Translations under genes and position numbers: made by a program | The notes under the pieces: generated by a model | What the model was told of the DNA's origin: nothing | Databases searched by the model: none | What the model saw: the letters and a program-made list of their open reading frames with translations, nothing else | NCBI GenBank assembly: GCA_020832135.1 | Contig: JAFIFG010000100.1 | Coordinates: forward strand, 1-35,133 | Source: Clostridiaceae bacterium | Lineage (GTDB): Bacteria; Bacillota; Clostridia; Peptostreptococcales; Natronincolaceae | Direction: 5' to 3' | Length of the DNA stretch: 35,133 bases | Shown here: positions 31,981 through 35,133 of the stretch, one piece after another | Position numbering within the stretch: position 1 is the stretch's first letter | Layout: every line of letters starts with the position of its first letter

Positions 31981-31996
31981 TAGGAGGAATATGTAT

Positions 31997-33040
31997 ATGG
32001 AAACTTTTTTTAGTAATAAGGCGTTTTGGAGGAATTTAAACAAAAAACACTTTATTGCTATAGTGTCAGTAGGCCTATTAATGATGGCTCTTGGTTTTAC
32101 CACCATGAGGAAAGAGGTAGTAGTGGCTTATGACGGTAATGAGGTAAAGGTTTCAACCTTTGCCACGACGGTGCAAAATTTATTAGAAGAGCAGGGTATA
32201 GAAGTAGGAGAAGAAGATAAAGTTGTACCAGGTATAAATGAAAGACTACAAAAGGGTACAAGGATTGTAATCCATAGGGCATTTGAAATTCAACTGGTGG
32301 ATGGTGGAGAAGAAAATATAATTCTTACGGCAGAAAATACAGTAGAAGATCTATTAAATATACTAGAGATAAAAATCAATGAAGATGATAAAGTTGAACC
32401 AACACTAGAAGCTTCCCTTAACCCTGGAGACACAGTGAAAATCACTAGAGTGAAGAGGGAAATCATTACAGAGAACCAAGAAATTGCTTTCCAAACTACT
32501 GTAAAACATAATGATGCTATGGATTACGGTAAGACCGAAAGGGTTCAGGAAGGTAAATCAGGAAGAAAAGAAGTAGAGATAGAAATCCTTTATGAAAATG
32601 GTGAAGAAATAGCTAGAGAGGTAATCGTCGAAAACATTATTGAGGAGCCCGTCAATGAAATCATAGAAAAGGGTACTGCTAGAATGGTGGCAACCTCTAG
32701 AGGGGACAATAGACGATATACAGATGTTATTGTTATGGAGGCATCTGCCTATACCGCTGGATATGAGAGTACAGGAAAAAACCCTGGGGATCCTTATTAT
32801 GGGGTTACCCGTAGTGGTACTAGAGTAAGACCTGGTGTAGTGGCGGTGGATCCCAAAGTTATACCTCTAGGAACAAAGCTTTATATAGAATCTATGGATA
32901 GAACTGGTGACTATGGTGTGGCTAGTGCAGAAGATACTGGTGGTGCTATAAAGGGAAATAAAATTGACCTTTATTTTGAAGATGTCAATGAAGCCTTGAG
33001 ATTTGGTCGAAGAAAAGTTAAAGTGTATATATTAGAATAA
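31997..33040 (+). CDS. yabE: YabE-like cell-wall protein with DUF348, G5 and 3D domains
   Basis: A surface protein related to resuscitation-promoting factors and likely acting on peptidoglycan. About 347 aa: one N-terminal membrane span (HFIAIVSVGLLMMALGFTT, residues about 17-36), two DUF348 repeats (AYDGNEVKVSTFATTVQNLL and the copy starting IILTAENTVEDLL), a G5 domain (about residues 155-230, REIITENQEIAFQTTVK), and a C-terminal 3D domain with the aspartates in VVAVDPKVIPLGTKLYI, ASAEDTGGAIKGNKIDLYF, the lytic-transglycosylase-like active region. ATG 31997 has AGGAGG nine bases upstream; ATG 31991 is only three bases from it. Order tatD-yabE-rnmV is as in Bacillus. Confidence 0.94.
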   Translation: METFFSNKAFWRNLNKKHFIAIVSVGLLMMALGFTTMRKEVVVAYDGNEVKVSTFATTVQNLLEEQGIEVGEEDKVVPGINERLQKGTRIVIHRAFEIQLVDGGEENIILTAENTVEDLLNILEIKINEDDKVEPTLEASLNPGDTVKITRVKREIITENQEIAFQTTVKHNDAMDYGKTERVQEGKSGRKEVEIEILYENGEEIAREVIVENIIEEPVNEIIEKGTARMVATSRGDNRRYTDVIVMEASAYTAGYESTGKNPGDPYYGVTRSGTRVRPGVVAVDPKVIPLGTKLYIESMDRTGDYGVASAEDTGGAIKGNKIDLYFEDVNEALRFGRRKVKVYILE

Positions 33041-33048
33041 TAATCATT

Positions 33049-33076
33049 TATAGCGGAGAAGCTTTTCTCCGCTATA
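33049..33076 (+). terminator. Strong hairpin after yabE
   Basis: TATAGCGGAGAA and TTCTCCGCTATA form a perfect 12-bp stem with loop GCTT. Only TCTAATT follows, so it may be a weak terminator or a processing and stability element rather than a full stop for rnmV. Confidence 0.6.
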
Positions 33077-33121
33077 TCTAATTGAGCATTATAGAAAACT
33101 GAAGAAAAAGGAGCTAGGGAT

Positions 33122-33658
33122 GTGATCAAGGAAATTATTGTTGTAGAGGGAAGAGATGACGTGGCAGCCATCAAAAGAGCCGTTGATGCAGAAATGATTA
33201 CAACTGGGGGATTTGCTTTACCACCCACTGTTATAGAAAGAATAAAAACAGCTGCGAAAAAAAGAGGGGTTATTATATTTACGGACCCAGACTTTGCGGG
33301 AGATAAGATTAGAAATACCATTGCTACAAAAGTTCCTGGCTGCAAACATGCATTTTTACCGAGGGAACAGGCAACAAAGAATGGAGATATTGGCATAGAA
33401 AATGCTTCTCCAGAAAGTATTATAGCAGCATTGAAGATGGTCCGTAGTGAAGCCGTAGAAAAAAGACAGGAATTTACTCAAAGTGATTTGATTCGTAATC
33501 AACTGATGGGAAATGACAAGGCCTCATATCACAGGGACAAATTGGGTAAAATATTAGGTATAGGTTATGGCAATGCAAAACAATTTTTAAATAGATTAAA
33601 CAATTACGGTGTTACTCGAGAAGAATGGCAGGAAGCACTGAAAATTTTAGAAAAGTAG
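33122..33658 (+). CDS. rnmV: Ribonuclease M5
   Basis: Matures 5S rRNA precursor in low-GC Gram-positives. The 178 aa start with the Toprim motif IIVVEGRDDVAAIKRAVDA (catalytic glutamate about residue 8), followed by IFTDPDFAGDKIRNTI (the Toprim DxD) and a C-terminal DUF4093 region, NQLMGNDKASYHRDKLGKIL. Start is GTG 33122 with AAGGAG upstream. rsmA overlaps or abuts it by a few bases, as in Bacillus. Confidence 0.95.
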   Translation: MIKEIIVVEGRDDVAAIKRAVDAEMITTGGFALPPTVIERIKTAAKKRGVIIFTDPDFAGDKIRNTIATKVPGCKHAFLPREQATKNGDIGIENASPESIIAALKMVRSEAVEKRQEFTQSDLIRNQLMGNDKASYHRDKLGKILGIGYGNAKQFLNRLNNYGVTREEWQEALKILEK

Positions 33659-33666
33659 GGATGAGG

Positions 33667-34530
33667 ATGGAGAAAATAGCATCACCTAAAAAAACTAAAG
33701 AAATAGTGAATCAATACCAATTTAAATTCTCTAAAAGTTTAGGTCAAAACTTTCTTATAGATGAAAATATATTGATGAAAATTATTGATGGGGCAGAGAT
33801 TTCAAAGGAAGATCATGTAATAGAAATAGGCCCCGGCATAGGAAGCTTGACACAATATATCGCAGAGAAGGCTAAGTCAGTACTAGCCATTGAAATTGAT
33901 AAAACCCTGCTACCTATATTACATAAAACCTTAGAGGATTATGACAACGTGGAGGTTATCAACCATGATGTTCTGAAGGTAGACATAAAAAAGATTATAG
34001 AGGAAAGGTTTAAGGGAGAGAAGGTAAAGGTAATAGGAAACTTACCCTATTATGTGACGACACCTATTGTGATGAAGTTTTTAGAAGAGCAAGTCCCCAT
34101 GACCTCTTTAACCATCATGATTCAGCATGAGGTTGCACAGAGAATGGAGGCAAAGCCTTCAACTAAGGAATATGGGGCCCTATCGGTGGCCGTACAATAC
34201 TATTGTGATCCTAAAAAAATAGTTAAGGTACCGCCTTCTGTATTTATACCACAGCCTAAGGTGGAATCCACCGTAATAAGGCTAGATGTATTACAGCAGC
34301 CTAAAGTAAAGGTGACGGATAAAAAGTTATTCTTTACAGTTGTAAAGGATGCCTTCGGAAAAAGAAGAAAAACCCTTCTTAATGCCCTAAGTAGTGGTAA
34401 TCTACAAGCGCCAAAGGCAATAGTAAAGGAAGCCCTGCAGGAGACGGGAATTGATGAAAAAAGAAGGGGTGAAACCTTGTCAATACAAGAGTTTGCTGAG
34501 TTGGCTAATATGTTTTCCAAAAAGCTATAA
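33667..34530 (+). CDS. rsmA: 16S rRNA A1518/A1519 dimethyltransferase (KsgA)
   Basis: Dimethylates two adjacent adenines in helix 45 during 30S assembly. The 287 aa show KFSKSLGQNFLIDENILMK, the SAM motif VIEIGPGIGSLTQYIAEKA, and the N6-adenine motif GNLPYYVTTPIVMKFLE (about residues 118-134), followed by QHEVAQRMEAKP and VPPSVFIPQPKVESTVIRL. ATG 33667 has GGGATGAGG just upstream; ATG 33661 is also possible, while the longer frame from 33625 overlaps rnmV heavily. The order rnmV-rsmA is conserved. Confidence 0.97.
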   Translation: MEKIASPKKTKEIVNQYQFKFSKSLGQNFLIDENILMKIIDGAEISKEDHVIEIGPGIGSLTQYIAEKAKSVLAIEIDKTLLPILHKTLEDYDNVEVINHDVLKVDIKKIIEERFKGEKVKVIGNLPYYVTTPIVMKFLEEQVPMTSLTIMIQHEVAQRMEAKPSTKEYGALSVAVQYYCDPKKIVKVPPSVFIPQPKVESTVIRLDVLQQPKVKVTDKKLFFTVVKDAFGKRRKTLLNALSSGNLQAPKAIVKEALQETGIDEKRRGETLSIQEFAELANMFSKKL

Positions 34531-34642
34531 ATCCTTGGATTTTAACCTTACTTAATTAACTGTAAACTATTTACCTCTTTATACATATATTAATAGAAAG
34601 GCTTAAAACATCTATGAATATATGTAAAGGGGGGGCCAGATA

Positions 34643-35133
34643 GTGAAAAGACGATATAGACGATATTTTGTCATGTTAGAACAGGAGGACAAGGGGTTTA
34701 GTCTTTCAAAGACAGATGATCCAAAGGGTTATGGAAAAATTGAAGTGAGAAACGAAAAGGGAACCCTATCATTATATTGCCAAAATCTAAAAAAGCTAGA
34801 GGAAAAGAAGGAAAGATATAGACTTTACCTAATAAGTACAGAGGATAAAGAAGAATCTACAGTAGTAGATATCGGACCTATACAGGTAGAAAATAATGGT
34901 AAGGGAGAAGTCATCTGGGAGTTTAATACAGAAAATGTAAAGGGTTTTGAAAAATCTATAGAGGATTTTGACACAATAGCAGTAATGGTGGAGCCATTGG
35001 AAGGTAGTCAAAGAATAACAGCACCTTTAGTTGGCTATATACATAAAGAAAAAGTCAATTGGAGAAGTGCTGTACAGAAAAAACAAAATGCCTTTATGCC
35101 CTATACTGCAGAGGACAAGTCGAAGCCAAAGCC
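34643..35133 (+). CDS. Unrecognised protein, 5' part, cut by the window end
   Basis: GTG 34643 follows AAAGGGGGGG by about eight bases, and the frame stays open to the edge (163 codons). The visible N terminus is basic, KRRYRRYFVMLEQEDKGFS, then GYGKIEVRNEKGTLSLYCQN, YRLYLISTEDKE and EVIWEFNTENVKGFEKSIED. These give a beta-rich, soluble domain without a signal peptide or membrane span. In Bacillus the protease gene yabG or veg follows rsmA; this protein does not look like either. I cannot name a family. The 34531-34642 gap shows no clear terminator or promoter. Confidence 0.8.
   Translation, partial: MKRRYRRYFVMLEQEDKGFSLSKTDDPKGYGKIEVRNEKGTLSLYCQNLKKLEEKKERYRLYLISTEDKEESTVVDIGPIQVENNGKGEVIWEFNTENVKGFEKSIEDFDTIAVMVEPLEGSQRITAPLVGYIHKEKVNWRSAVQKKQNAFMPYTAEDKSKPK

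Noticed and set aside
34522-34545. Small hairpin AAATC/GATTT after rsmA as terminator
   Set aside because: Five base pairs with a four-base loop and a broken T-run are too weak to call.

Overview
The window is low-GC DNA from an endospore-forming, anaerobic member of the Firmicutes/Clostridia. The gene content and protein character suggest an Alkaliphilus/Natronincola-like clostridium; that genus-level guess is inference. Evidence for a spore former: a Gin-type sigma-G inhibitor, a GerA-type receptor operon, SpmA/SpmB and an AbrB regulator with a Spo0A-box-like site. Evidence for anaerobic metabolism: the oxygen-independent (cbi) corrin pathway. No mobile element, CRISPR array, tRNA or rRNA was seen. 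Every large open frame is intact except at the two window edges.

Region 1 (1-12.55 kb) is one long plus-strand tetrapyrrole/cobamide operon that enters from the left: hemB (3' end), hemL, cbiA, cblT, cblS, pduX, cbiC, cbiD, cbiE, cbiT, cbiL, cbiF, cbiG, cbiH, cbiJ. Genes mostly overlap or abut, and the run ends at a hairpin terminator at 12510-12553. HemB and HemL feed the uroporphyrinogen III branch. The Cbi enzymes methylate, contract and amidate the corrin ring. PduX makes L-threonine phosphate for the aminopropanol arm. CblT and CblS are the alpha-ribazole transporter and kinase of a lower-ligand salvage route, here placed inside a de novo operon. Cobaltochelatase, cbiB, cbiP and the nucleotide-loop genes are not in the window and may lie upstream.

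Region 2 (12.5-14.4 kb) holds small, poorly known genes: a 49-aa ORF whose ribosome-binding site is the 3' arm of the cbi terminator, a 63-aa membrane peptide, a 163-aa two-helix membrane protein behind an extended -10 promoter with 11-bp repeats, the Gin gene with a sigma-F-like promoter, and a convergent 57-aa helix-turn-helix-like ORF.

Region 3 (14.4-35.1 kb) is a clostridial version of the conserved yaaO-ksgA block known from Bacillus: Orn/Lys/Arg decarboxylase, tmk, darA, holB, ricT, trmN6, rsmI, abrB (minus), metG behind a methionine T-box, tatD, yabE, rnmV, rsmA. Against that backbone there are insertions: a minus-strand ger operon (A-C-D-B order) between tmk and darA, a thioredoxin-fold lipoprotein lacking its CxxC between ricT and trmN6, and pncB (minus) with spmA-spmB between abrB and metG. 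The window ends inside an unrecognised gene after rsmA.

The most interesting points are the cblTS-pduX cluster in a de novo corrin operon, the terminator whose stem carries a start signal, the sporulation-type promoter candidates that fit their genes, the Spo0A-box-like site downstream of the abrB promoter, the cysteine-less redoxin, and a structured leader in front of yabE that matches no riboswitch I know.
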